Assembly (NCBI RefSeq): GCF_002994745.2
Contig: NC_037091.1
Coordinates: 39,430,112 to 39,494,111 of the forward strand
Source of the DNA: Rosa chinensis
Lineage: Eukaryota > Streptophyta > Magnoliopsida > Rosales > Rosaceae
Direction of reading: 5' to 3'
DNA length: 64,000 bases
Positions 44,931 through 54,420 of the stretch are shown one piece after another. Position numbers and translations under genes: made by a program. Below the pieces are notes generated by a model. It was not told where the DNA came from and searched no databases. It was given only the letters and a program-made list of their open reading frames with translations. Numbering within the stretch: the first letter of the stretch is position 1; every line of letters starts with the position of its first letter.

Positions 44931-47736
44931 TGTAACGTCCCGGACCTAAATTTTACCGTTTACTAGTCATTTGGATGGGAAACGACAATTTCTTTCACTT
45001 TTTACTTGTTTAGATACTTTTAGTGGCCCTAAAAGTTGACTTTTCCTTCAGGTCAAAATTTGAGGAAACTTCCTTCATGAAAGTTGTAGAGGACGTTAAA
45101 CCGAGCGTGTGCATATGTGGTGCGTAAAAATTGGAGCTCGTATGTGAAAGTTATAAGCGAAAGATTAAAGTTACTGTTTACGGTTACTGTTCAGGGTAAG
45201 TTTCTATAAATAGCCGAGTTACTGTGGTAAGTTTCCATTTTTGGAAACCTACCCGGCTCTTTCTCTCTCCTCTCCCCCGATCCTTTCTTCCCTTCTGTCC
45301 GGTTTCTTCTTCCTCCGATATCTCCCTTCTCCGGCCGACCCACGATGGAATCTGGGCACCGGCAAGCTCGTCTCCTCCCTCTTGTCACGCCTGTGGTGGT
45401 GTTTTGCAGCGGCTCGACCGGAGGAGCTCGGAATTGAGCCACGAAGATTACGGTGGGCGAACGGAGGTTTCATCGATTTCCGGCGATTCCGGCCATATCG
45501 GGCCACCAAACTGGCGTCGAAGGATCGGTTTTTGCCAAGGATCATTTCGCCCCTATCCTCGAGTCAAGATTTTCAGTGTGGAGGTCGAATCGAAGATTTC
45601 AAATCCTAAGGTTCTTGGGATTTTCTGGAAAAATTTCACCGGCCGGTTTCGACTGTTTAAAGGTAAAATTGGGTGGTGTTGTAGTTGAGAAAATCGATCA
45701 GTGTGTTGAGTAGGTGCTACTGTCAAAATATGGTGGCCATCGGAGGTAGTGGCCGCCGGCGCGTGGGGCCCACGCGCTACCACTGTTGGCGGCCCGTGGA
45801 GGCGTGTTGGGCTGTGTTTTAATTCCAGTTTTTAGCCCATTAAATCCTTTAAATATTGTAGAGCTTGTATATGAAATTTGGTGAATTTTGGAGAAGCTTG
45901 GAATTAATTATGAATTTTTGAAGTTTAGGGTTTCGATTATCGAATTACGAGAATCCGGCCGTCGGATATCTCTCGGTTCTGCCTTGGAACCTTTAAATTA
46001 ACGAATTGGTATTAGTAGTATAATTTGGGTTGCATCCGAGGAGAAGTGGAGATGTTATTATAAGGAATGGATTTGAGGAATTGTATTAATTTGTGGAATA
46101 ACTATTCACGGAATATATTATGTACAGGGTGACGTGCCGAGCGATTGCTCGATGAAGGAACTCATATGCGTGATGCCGTGATCACCGGAATAGTACTGTG
46201 AGTGCACTTTTGTTTTAAATAATGATGCATGCGTTTATTTTCTTGAATTAATGCTTTATTTAATTAACAAATTACTTTCCGAGCATATGAATTGATTTCG
46301 GAATTTGATTTCGATTTATCTCGTGGATTTGCTTTCAATAATGATTTTCATGAAGTATTTATGATTTATACCGGTTGTGAATTACGGATATTAATTTGTT
46401 ATGCTCGGATTCGAATTTATAATTGATGTTGATTTTCGACGAATTATTTCCGAGGTGATTTCCGGAATTATGCTATTTATATTATATTTATATTTGTCGA
46501 TTTGGGATTTTTAAGAGATTTTCGAAATGAGATTTCGATGGAGTTAGTCTTCATATTTATTTATTTATAGACTTTCGGTTTTGGCATTGGGAATGCCCTA
46601 ATGATGACTTCGAGATTTTCTGGAATATTATCGGAAATGGGATTTCCTAAAGAAATTATAATGATTTATTAATTCTCGCCCATTTGTTTATGATTTCGAG
46701 ACTATTTTGGCGTGCGGGGTCACATCGTTGAATACATGGATTTTATCTTGAGAGATTTTGGAGAAGCCTTATGGATTTACGGATTTACTGGTTTTCAATG
46801 GTTTCTCCTCACCATATGCGGGTCATGTGATTAGGTCTCCTCCTCACCGACTTTGTGTTGGTGAGTGGCAGTTGAGGTAGCTTATTCTCCTCCTCACTTA
46901 CTTTGTGTTGGTGAGTGGCAGTAGAGGTGACGTATTCTCCTCCTCACGTAGGTGGCAGTCGAGGTAATGTTCTCCTCCTCACACAATCTATGTGTGAGTG
47001 GAAGTCGAGGTTATTAGTTCTCCTCCTCGCACAATCTATGTGTGAGTGGCAGTCGAGGGTAGGTAGAGCCTGGGAGGCTCCATTACCCGTATGGTGATAT
47101 CTCTTCCCCATATCCTATCATTACTTGACTAGCGGGGCCTAGTCCGATTTCCGTTGTTTGTGACTAGCGGGGCTAGTCGGTTTTTCTTGAGCGGAGTTTC
47201 TTGTGGTTCGTTTTCTTAATTATTGCATGCATCGGGAATTTTTTTAAAGAAATAAATGTGGGAAAGTATAAAATCCCTTTTGTTTAAATTGTTTATTTTT
47301 GTCCACTCACACTAACGTATTTTATATTCTTTCCCCTGGGCCCTTCGGTTTCAAATGCCCAGTTTGCAGGCGAAATTTGTTGAGGTCGGGCGTACATTGG
47401 AGTTGAGGCATAGTCAATAGCATGGCTTCCGCGTCTGTCCTTGAATTAGGTTTTCCTTATTACCTTTCCGTTAGAATCGCTCTGATTATTGATGAGATTT
47501 ATGTTATTCAAGTTGAGATTTGTATTTTGTGAATTGGAGGATGATGTTGATTTGGGGAGCAGGGTGGCTCCAGGAGCATAAGGATGAATTGGTTTAGAAG
47601 TGTATATGCTTTCTACAGGTTTTGGGTAGCCCATTTTGGGGGAAGTTCCACCAAATTTTTGGTAGAATTTCTTCTAAGGTGGGTCCCGCAGGGCCACTTC
47701 GGATTTCAGAGGTGAAATCCGGGGCGGGTCCTGTCA
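44931..47736 (+). repeat. Candidate 2.8-kb solo LTR inserted in copia C
   Basis: It starts TGTAACGTCCCGGACC and ends GGGGCGGGTCCTGTCA, giving LTR-like TG...CA ends. The flanks GTGTG (44926-44930) and GAGTG (47737-47741) differ at one base and rejoin to copia sequence exactly when one is removed. It has a TATA-like CTATAAATAG near 45204, then GC-rich leader-like sequence. No primer site, polypurine tract or pol is present. A large gypsy-type LTR left by recombination is the simplest reading; I do not recognise the family. The strand is assigned from the TATA-like sequence only. Confidence 0.65.
46801..47060 (+). repeat. Tandem repeats in the solo LTR
   Basis: Four to five degenerate units of about 55-60 bp, each containing TCTCCTCCTCAC, TGTGTTGGTGAGTGGCAGT (or TATGTGTGAGTGG) and CGAGGT. 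Confidence 0.85.
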
Positions 47737-48861
47737 GAGTGTAAATTGAAGAAGTCTTTGTATGGCCTGAAGCAGTCTCCAAGAGTTTCGTTTGGAAGAT
47801 TTTCAAAGTCCATGAAAGCCTTTGGATACAGACAGAGCAATTCTGACCATACCTTGTTCATCAAGCGCAAGAGTGGTAAGATTACAGCTCTTATTGTGTA
47901 TGTTGATGACATGATTGTTACAGGGATGATTCGAAAGAGATAAATGAATTACAAAAGTATTTGTCAAAGGAGTTTGAAATGAAGGATCTGGGACAACTGA
48001 AGTATTTTTTGGGTATTGAAGTTGCAAGGTCTAAGAAGGGGATTTCACTTTCACAGAGGAAATATGTTCTTGATTTACTTGCTGAAATGGGGATGCTGGA
48101 CTGCAGACCCATCGAGACACCCATTGAGATGAATCACGGACTTGCTATCTATCCTGATCAAGTTCCAACTGATAAAGGGAGGTATCAACGTCTTATAGGA
48201 AGGTTGATTTATCTTTCACATACTAGACCTGATATTGCTTATGCTGTAAGTGTTGTTAGTCAATTTATGCATTGTCCTAGTGAAGAGCATATGGATGCAG
48301 TCTTTCATATTTTGAAGTACTTAAAGATGGCGCCAGGTAAAGGGTCACTGTTTCAGAAAAAAGATGGATTGGAAGTTGTTGGGTACACAAATGCAGATTG
48401 GGCTAGTGATAAAACTGACAAACGTTCTACATCTGGGTACTTCACTTTTGTTGGAGGGAACCTTGTCACTTGGCGTAGCAAAAAGTAGAAAGTTGTTGCC
48501 AGATCAAGTGCAGAAGCTGAGTTCCGAGGTATGGCACACGGAGTCTGTGAAATGTTGTGGATTTGTAATGTCTTGAAAGACCTGGGATACAAGCTTAAAA
48601 AGCCTATGGATTTGCATTGTGATAATACAGCTGCCATTGAGATTGCACATAATCCAGTTCAGCATGATAGAACAAAGCATGTGGAGGTTGACCATCATTT
48701 TATTAAAGAAAATCTTGACAGAAAGGTTATTCGCTTTCCATTTGTAAACTCAGAGGAGCAATTAGCTGATGTTCTTACTAAAGGAGTGTCCAGGAAGGTA
48801 TTTGACAGCTCAGTTGACAAGTTGGGCATGATAGATATCTATGCACCAACTTGAGGGAGAG

Positions 48862-49040
48862 TGTAGAATCGCTGTAAATCTGTATGTAATTAGGATTTTA
48901 TTTAATTAGGATATCCTGTAATTATGGAAAGATTGTTTCCTATTAGAGTTAGACTACTCCTTTGTACTTGTATATATACCCTCATTGTGGGATGAATAGA
49001 ATCATCAAATTAACCCTGAATTGAAGTATTCTTTTTTACT
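48862..49040 (+). repeat. 3' LTR of copia C
   Basis: 179 bp, preceded by the polypurine tract GAGGGAGAG. Confidence 0.92.
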
Positions 49041-49295
49041 AGGTTTTGGTGCGGCAACTCTAGTGCATCCCTCTCGTAGACATACTATCTACTTATGATC
49101 CCGATAAGAAGACTTCACCTATCTCTGAAGTTATAATACGTCTACTCCACACTCATGCACCTTGTGCTTTTTTTCTCCTTCGACAAAGGTTTTTTTTTTC
49201 CCACAAGGTTTTTATTACTTGGCAAGGGTTTTGATGAGGCAACTTAGAAGCGCACAGTGGAGGCAACACTATTGACATGAAATATCCAAGGGGAG

Positions 49296-49558
49296 TGTTG
49301 TAAATAATTATGGTTATTCATGCAATAAATATTGCGTGATGTGTGTCACACCTTGATCGGCTATTGACGTACTTGTAATTGGCGAATGACAAATCGTGAT
49401 TGTATGAGGGATTAGTATAACTATTATATGTATTACCTTTTGTATACAGTATGTAACCCTATATACACCTCACATGGGGAGATGAATAGAAAATACACCA
49501 CATATTCTCTGCGTCTAAACTCTCTCTTCTGAAATGTTTTTGCTCTTATTTTACAACA
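49296..49558 (+). repeat. 3' LTR of copia B
   Basis: 263 bp, clearly diverged from the 5' LTR (substitutions and small indels throughout), indicating an old insertion. Confidence 0.88.
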
Positions 49559-49940
49559 AAGGACAGGACATCTGCAAAGAAAAAATAACTATTCATGACA
49601 GGGTTCTTGGAGCAATGAAAATTTAGAACACTTTAAAAAAAAAAAACTTTCAATCTGAGAAAAATTTGGAAATATTATGATTCCAATGTGTATTGCTCAT
49701 TTGCTCATAGAAAAAAGAGAGAGAAAAAAGAAGTAAAAAGAGTACGATGCCTCTCCACCATTTAAGCACATGGAATTACAAAGTGGAACTTACACATGGG
49801 CAACAAACTCAACTGCCTCTTGAGTACAGTATGCTGGGAGCGTGATAGAAGTAGCTTTTCCTCGGCTATGATTAACGACAAACTTTACAAAAGCAGTCAA
49901 GGAGAAATGACTCTTATCAACTCGAAATTCAGAAACAAAT

Positions 49941-50084
49941 CTTTGAAAAATGGTATTGGGTTCAAGTTCAACACCTTGTTTACTTTATCTTTGAAAAATG
50001 GTATTGGTTTCAAGTTCAACACCTTGTTGACTTTATGTTTGACAAATGGCATTGGGTTCGAGTTCAACACCTTGGTGACAAAAG
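49941..50084 (-). repeat. Three 48-bp tandem repeats within the F-box/LRR coding frame
   Basis: Units start at 49941, 49989 and 50037. On the minus strand each adds 16 in-frame residues (NLNPIPFFKDKVNKVL-like). As the period is a multiple of three, the expansion did not itself break the frame. Confidence 0.9.
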
Positions 50085-50306
50085 TCAAAAGTTTGATGAG
50101 CTGAAAAAGGCGAAAAGTGCAAGGAGGATTGAGGCTTGATTTGTACCATGACTTGCACACAAAAGGGATATCCAAAAGCAGCGACATCATTCATGTTTTT
50201 TCTTAAATTAAAGAATTTTAACAAATAGTATGAACCATTATTACTATCCCTATCCACGAATTCACATATCTCTCTGTAAATACATTGCACTTTGAATTCC
50301 TTGATC

Positions 50307-50313
50307 TATAAAT
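50307..50313 (+). promoter_or_regulatory. TATA box of polygalacturonase copy 2
   Basis: TATAAAT 53 bp before the start codon, in the same sequence context as copy 1. Confidence 0.6.
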
Positions 50314-50365
50314 TCTCTTCCTCTTCCTCACCATACCATATTCCTTTTCATTTTCAAACCAGATC

Positions 50366-52405
50366 ATGGACTCAAAATCTTTAACAATGTCTCATGTATG
50401 TACTTTTCTCTCCTCTCCTCCATTTCTAAATTAGTTCATGAATTGTCTATTATTTTTATTATTTGGTTGGATCTCATATCCAAATAGAACATTTTGAGGA
50501 ATATTAATATGTTTTCTCTTGAGAAAATTACAGGTTGCTACTATTGTTATACTGGGATTACTATTCCTGCAAGCGGCAGAATGTAGAGTAGAGAATAGTA
50601 AGGATGCAGTTACGTACTCCGCCATTAACTGCCGGAAGCACAGTGCTCTTTTGACTGATTTCGGAGCCGTTGGCGATGGAAAGACATTGAACACAAAGGC
50701 TTTTAAAGATGCAGTTGATAAACTAAGCCAGTATGCATCTGATGGCGGAGCACAGCTAATTGTGCCCCCCGGTAACTGGCTTACCGGAAGCTTCAACCTC
50801 ACAAGCCACTTTACCCTTTTCCTCCATAAGGATGCTGTTATTCTTGGGTCTCAGGTTTGGTTTCTGGCCATTTTGGTTCTTGTTTAATTTCTTATTTTTG
50901 TATTTTGTTGTCTCTATTAATGTTTAAGTTTAATGATTGTGATTACCTCGACATTTGCTTAACAAATTTAGGCTGATTTTAATTCTACTTATACGTCTAT
51001 ATCTGAGGAGACTGTTTGAATTAAGGAATTTTTATCGAGTTCTATCATATATTCATATGTGCATATTAGAGAGGTGATATGTAGTAGCAATTAATTACAA
51101 TATCAGAGAAACTTCCCTTAGATCGATTAGCTTTTGTTTCTATTAAGATATTTTTCATCTAAAAGTTGACCATTTTTCATGACCAAATCGACAGGATGAG
51201 TCCGAGTGGCCTCTTCTTCCAGCACTGCCTTCATACGGGCAAGGGAGAGAGGCCCCTGGTGGAAGGTTAAGCAGTCTAATCTTTGGAACAAACCTTACCG
51301 ATGTCGTAATTACCGGTAATTAACCACAAATTTAACTAATTTGGTTTTGCATATAAAAGTTAATGGGTTTCCTTTTGGATTTAGGTAACAATGGCACCAT
51401 TGATGGGCAAGGTGCTCCCTGGTGGGACAAATTCAAGAAGGGTCTTTTGAAAGTCACCCGACCATACTTGGTTGATATTATGTACTCTAATCAGATCCAA
51501 ATCTCCAATCTCACTTTTCGTAATTCTCCATCCTGGCACATCCATCCCATTTACAGCAGGTTTGATCTTTTTCATATCTTGAACTGGATATGTTTTTGCT
51601 CTTATTTGCATGCCAGTGGGCTAACATTCTGGTATTAATTTGCAGTAACATTACTATACAAGGCCTCACAATCCTTGCACCCGTTACCGTTCCTAACACA
51701 GATGGGATTGACCCCGACTCGTGTTCACAAACTCGAATTGAAGACTGTTACATAGTCTCCGGGGATGACTGCATTGCAGTGAAGAGTGGCTGGGATCAGC
51801 ATGGAATCAAATTTCGAATGCCAACCAAGCATCTTGTTATTAGGAGGCTTACCTGTATTTCACCTAAAAGTGCTACCGTTGCCCTAGGCAGTGAAATGTC
51901 TGGTGGAATCAGGGATGTAAGAGTTGAAGATGTGACAGCCATTAACACCGAATCCAGCATTAGGGTCAAAACATCTGTAGGCAGAGGAGCTTATGTAAAA
52001 GACATTTATGTACGAAGATTGACGTTGAACACTATGAAGTTCGTTTTTTGGATGACAGGCGCCTATGGTTCACATCCAGGCGAGGGTTTTGATCCAAAGG
52101 CACTTCCTGTGATTCAAAACATCAACTATAGAGAGGTTGTTGCTGAGAATGTTACAATGCCGGCCCAGTTGGATGGAATTGCTAGTGATCCTTTCAAGGG
52201 AATTTGCATCTCTAATGTGAGTATCTCACTCACTGAAAAGCCAAAGAAATTGTTGTGGAACTGTACTGATGTTGAGGGCGTTACGAGCAATGTGACTCCG
52301 AAGGCTTGCGATTCGTTGCCCGAGCAGCAAAAACCAATCGATTGTGCTTTCCCTGAGGATAAGTTAGCCATTGAGGGCGTTAAGCTGACCACTTGTTCTG
52401 CTTAA
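50366..52405 (+). CDS. Probable polygalacturonase, GH28 family, copy 2
   Basis: Paralog of the gene at 14828. Exons 50366-50395, 50534-50854, 51195-51315, 51385-51559 and 51646-52405 have exactly the same lengths as in copy 1 and give 468 residues with no stop. The signal peptide (VATIVILGLLFLQAAEC) and the NTDG, GDD and GSEMSGG motifs are kept; the last basic motif is RVK instead of RIK. Few residues differ, including KFRMPTKH for KFGMPTEH and TSVGRG for TAVGRG. Intron 2 is 340 bp here against 819 bp in copy 1. Promoter homology starts at about 50197, where the F-box/LRR pseudogene stops abruptly, so this is the duplication junction. Probably expressed and secreted like copy 1. Confidence 0.88.
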
Positions 52406-52690
52406 GATTCTATTTTATACAAACGGGAATTTTGATGCTTGAATGTAGCATTATAGTATGAATGCCAATGAAACTAATGAAAGTGGCTTTTTAAAATAGC
52501 CTCGCCTCTAAGATAACTTTCTTCTTTTTTCTCTTTAACGAGCACATAATTTGCCACTAATACAAATCAACAAAATGTGAGTAAACAACTACATTACTTT
52601 TATTTTTGAAATAGAAGTTGATAACATTAGATTAACAGCCAAATCGGCTAGAGACTAATTAATAAAACTTGTAACTAAAAAAGTATACTC
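52406..52690. other. 3' flank of polygalacturonase copy 2
   Basis: It parallels the 3' flank of copy 1 for about 220 bases and then runs into the L1 leader. No further gene is seen. Confidence 0.6.
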
Positions 52691-53255
52691 TTGGCTTTCT
52701 TCTGTACGCGCCTCACGCGCACGAAGGAATTTTTTCTAGAAACCTAGATCGGGCTTCTGCCCTTTGCACGTCGCGGCTCCGGCGGTCACTTCGACTCAGG
52801 TTCAGCGACTCCATTCCGGCGGCGATCGCTGTCCGAGATACCTTATCCACTCGACGAGTGTGATATACTTTGGGTCGTAGTTTACGACGTGCCTGTTACT
52901 CACCTGCTGGGTTGGTCATCGACGACATAGTTGGAGATGGAAATTCTGGCCTGGAATTGTCGTGGAATCGGCAATGATGCTGCGGTGCAAGGTTTGAAGA
53001 AACTAATTCATCAACATCATCCATCCTTTATCTTCCTGAGCGAGACGAAGGTTTCGGATGCTACTTATATGAGAAACTTGAGATTGGAGATCGGGTATCT
53101 CAATTGTGAAGTAGTGTTCAGCCGGGGGCAATCCAGTGGATTGGCTTTATTCTGGTGTGATGGCATCGACGTTCGCTTCCGGTCGAAGTCGAACCATCAC
53201 ATCGATGTGGAAGTACGAGAGGGTGATGGCTCTGGGATTGCATGGAGGCTGACTG
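52691..53255 (+). mobile_element. L1-type LINE 5' part, cut by a CACTA element
   Basis: A GC-rich leader (TACGCGCCTCACGCGCACG) precedes an ATG at 52937 and the ORF2 endonuclease frame. The frame is open until 53255, where CACTA sequence begins. The remainder of the LINE is not found in this window. The 5' boundary is approximate. Confidence 0.7.
52937..53255 (+). pseudogene. L1 ORF2 N-terminal endonuclease, truncated
   Basis: Reads MEILAWNCRGIGN, PSFIFLSETKVS, GYLNCEVVFSRGQSSGLALF and IAWRLT. These are the N, E and substrate-loop motifs of the apurinic-endonuclease-like domain that nicks target DNA in plant L1 elements (WNCRG and ETK blocks). It lacks the catalytic DH end of the domain and all of the reverse transcriptase. 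Confidence 0.85.
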
Positions 53256-53530
53256 CACTACAACAAATCTGGGAATTAATGACCAAATCATAGTGACCAA
53301 CTTATAGTTGGTCATTAATAGAATAGAACTAGTGACCAACATTATGCATTGGTCATTAAAATAGTTGGCGCCAGATTTTTTAGAACTCCCGCCTAATTAT
53401 TATTTTGCAGTGACCAAATGTTTAATTAATAGTGACCAACTTAGGTTTGGCCACTACAAGTTTTAATAACACTTGCACTTAGTGACCAACTAGATCTTTA
53501 ATGTATTTCAATCGGTGCTTGGCGGTCTCC
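53256..53530. mobile_element. CACTA element 1, left terminus
   Basis: It starts CACTACAACAAATCTGGG directly inside the L1 frame, preceded by CTG as the possible 3-bp duplication. At least seven copies of GTGACCAA or its complement TTGGTCA follow in both orientations to about 53490, a subterminal array. The matching right terminus could not be fixed. One candidate is near 62890 (GAGATTTGTAG followed by CTG), but the subterminal motif there differs. Confidence 0.6.
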
Positions 53531-54075
53531 CAAAATTATAAGCGCGCTACTCCCAAATTTTCCCAAAGCGGTCTCCCAAAGTTATAAGCGCCCTATTTCG
53601 TGTTCTTCACCTAACTCATATTCATCTTCTCCTCATCCACTCCTATTGCGTTCTTCACCTTCCATCTTCTCCTCCACTCATATCCGCTCCCTGCTTAAAG
53701 ACGAGGTACTCCTCCTCCTTCCTTGGTTTGAATTGTGTGAAATGGCTTCGTCTGTGATTTTGGGTTGAGCTATTTGACTTTCGATTCGGTTTTTTTTTTG
53801 GCAATCAAATTGACTTTGGGGGTTTGAATAGAGAGGTTTCGTGAAGTAATTCGGTACTCAATTTAAATTTAGGGTTATGGTTGTTTGAGTTTTGATTTGA
53901 TTTTCCTTATTTGTAATGATTAGGTTGCTGGGCTTTTCATATTTCTGGTTCAAGGTTCAGCTGGAGACGATAAGAAGGATTGGCTTTTGTATTTCTGGCA
54001 AGTAACATATATATTCAAGTCAAAAATAAGGTTGCTTATTGTTTTTGATTGTGTTATGAAGTTTTTCATTGTTCT

Positions 54076-54420
54076 TGTGGTGTGGAACAGAATCAAGGGC
54101 TTCCTGAGAGTCAATTCAGCTCATTTTGGGTGAGTAGGAATCAGAAGATTTTGGATTGGCTATTGTATGAATCGTCTGCTATTATATGTCTCCAGGTAAT
54201 CTTTGTGTACCCTTTTGTCTTTTGTGCTGAATTTCTGTCTAAACTGAAAAAAGTAAACTTTTCAGTTTCTGTCCAACTATATGTGCTTAATAGACCATTT
54301 TTTGTAAAATTAGGAGTTCTGGGTTGGAAATTAAGAATTTGTGAATATGTACCTGAAGAGGCTTGGTGATGCTGGCTATAGGACCTTCAAGCTTGCCCGA
54401 ACTAACAACCGTGGAGATGG
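54076..54420 (+). pseudogene. Endonuclease/exonuclease/phosphatase-family gene fragment (captured)
   Basis: Two exon-like blocks match the plant EEP-domain protein family typified by Arabidopsis At1g02270. Block 1, ending at about 54195, reads ESQFSSFWVSRNQKILDWLL and then YESSAIICLQ before a GTAATC donor. Block 2 (54315-54420) reads EFWVGN, stop, EFVNMYLKRLGDAGYRTFKL and ARTNNRGDG before a GTATGT donor. The in-frame TAA replaces an expected GAA. Introns are retained, so capture was at the DNA level. Only part of the catalytic domain is present. It lies behind the CACTA element 1 terminus. Confidence 0.75.

Larger units (their letters stand above)
43000..48854 (+). pseudogene. Copia C gag-pol remnants
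   Basis: Gag begins internally (ATG at 43000). The zinc knuckle CIMCGELGHSKEWC keeps its CCHC residues and the protease keeps IIDTGAS. The frame stops at 43969-43971 (TGA where copia A has TTA). Integrase is cut at about 44285 and joins the linker and RT at [11 protein letters not shown] ([24 protein letters not shown]) stops at the solo LTR and resumes at 47737 with KKSLYGLKQSPR and YVDDMIVTG. RNase H continues to 48854, with a TAG at 48486-48488 where copia A has CAG. It cannot make a full polyprotein. Confidence 0.9.
42678..49040 (+). mobile_element. Ty1-copia LTR retrotransposon C, internally deleted, hosting a solo LTR
   Basis: LTRs 42678-42856 and 48862-49040 (179 bp, about three differences) and the exact duplication AGGTT (42673-42677, 49041-49045) define it. 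It is the same family as copia A: primer site TTGGTATCAAAGCAGG and polypurine tract GAGGGAGAG. Its LTRs have a 16-bp tandem duplication (AATTAGGATTTTATTT) absent from copia A. Internal deletions remove the start of gag and the integrase-RT junction (near 44285). A 2.8-kb LTR-like insert splits RT at 44931-47736. It lies within the 3' part of copia B. Confidence 0.93.
33593..49558 (+). mobile_element. Ty1-copia LTR retrotransposon B, old, hosting three later insertions
   Basis: LTRs at 33593-33854 and 49296-49558 start TGTTGTAAATAATTATGG and end TTTTACARCA. They differ at many positions. Flanks AAGGT (33588-33592) and AAGGA (49559-49563) form a target duplication with one mismatch. The 5' LTR is followed by CGTTATCAACACGAA, the primer-site context common in plant copia elements, and the 3' LTR is preceded by AAGGGGAG. 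Inserted in it are a Harbinger element (35834-38688) and copia C (42678-49040). Removing these leaves about 6.7 kb of gag-pol with many stops. It interrupts an exon of the F-box/LRR gene. Confidence 0.9.
33225..50190 (-). pseudogene. F-box/LRR protein gene, split by nested copia B and 5'-truncated
   Basis: Minus-strand pieces read in order: LDIPFVCKSWYKSSLNPPC (about 50180-50115, the end of an F-box), repeats, then FVSEFRVDKSHFSLTAFVKF and the following LRR frame to donor GTAAGT (exon end 49794). Exon 2 starts after TTTGCAG at 49571 (CPVLVFL) and is cut by copia B at 49559. It resumes at 33587 with LICNWENLVELWLS, a stop, SYNLEKILSQISVRCKSF, LVPNIKYLNLRS and SCKNLVLLDGRDCVGFNE to a stop at 33225. 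The LRR units and DARDC-like motif match plant F-box/LRR proteins of the SKIP19/FBL23 type, substrate receptors of SCF ubiquitin ligases. Upstream of about 50195 the sequence is polygalacturonase promoter, so the start of the gene is missing. Frameshift, stop and insertion make it dead. Confidence 0.75.

Noticed and set aside
45224..45783. Several overlapping open frames of 76-154 codons
   Set aside because: A GC-rich leader-like part of the solo LTR. Frames overlap on both strands with no recognisable domain.
53118..53342. Minus-strand frame across the L1/CACTA border
   Set aside because: It crosses an insertion boundary and opposes the clear L1 endonuclease frame, so it cannot be an old gene.
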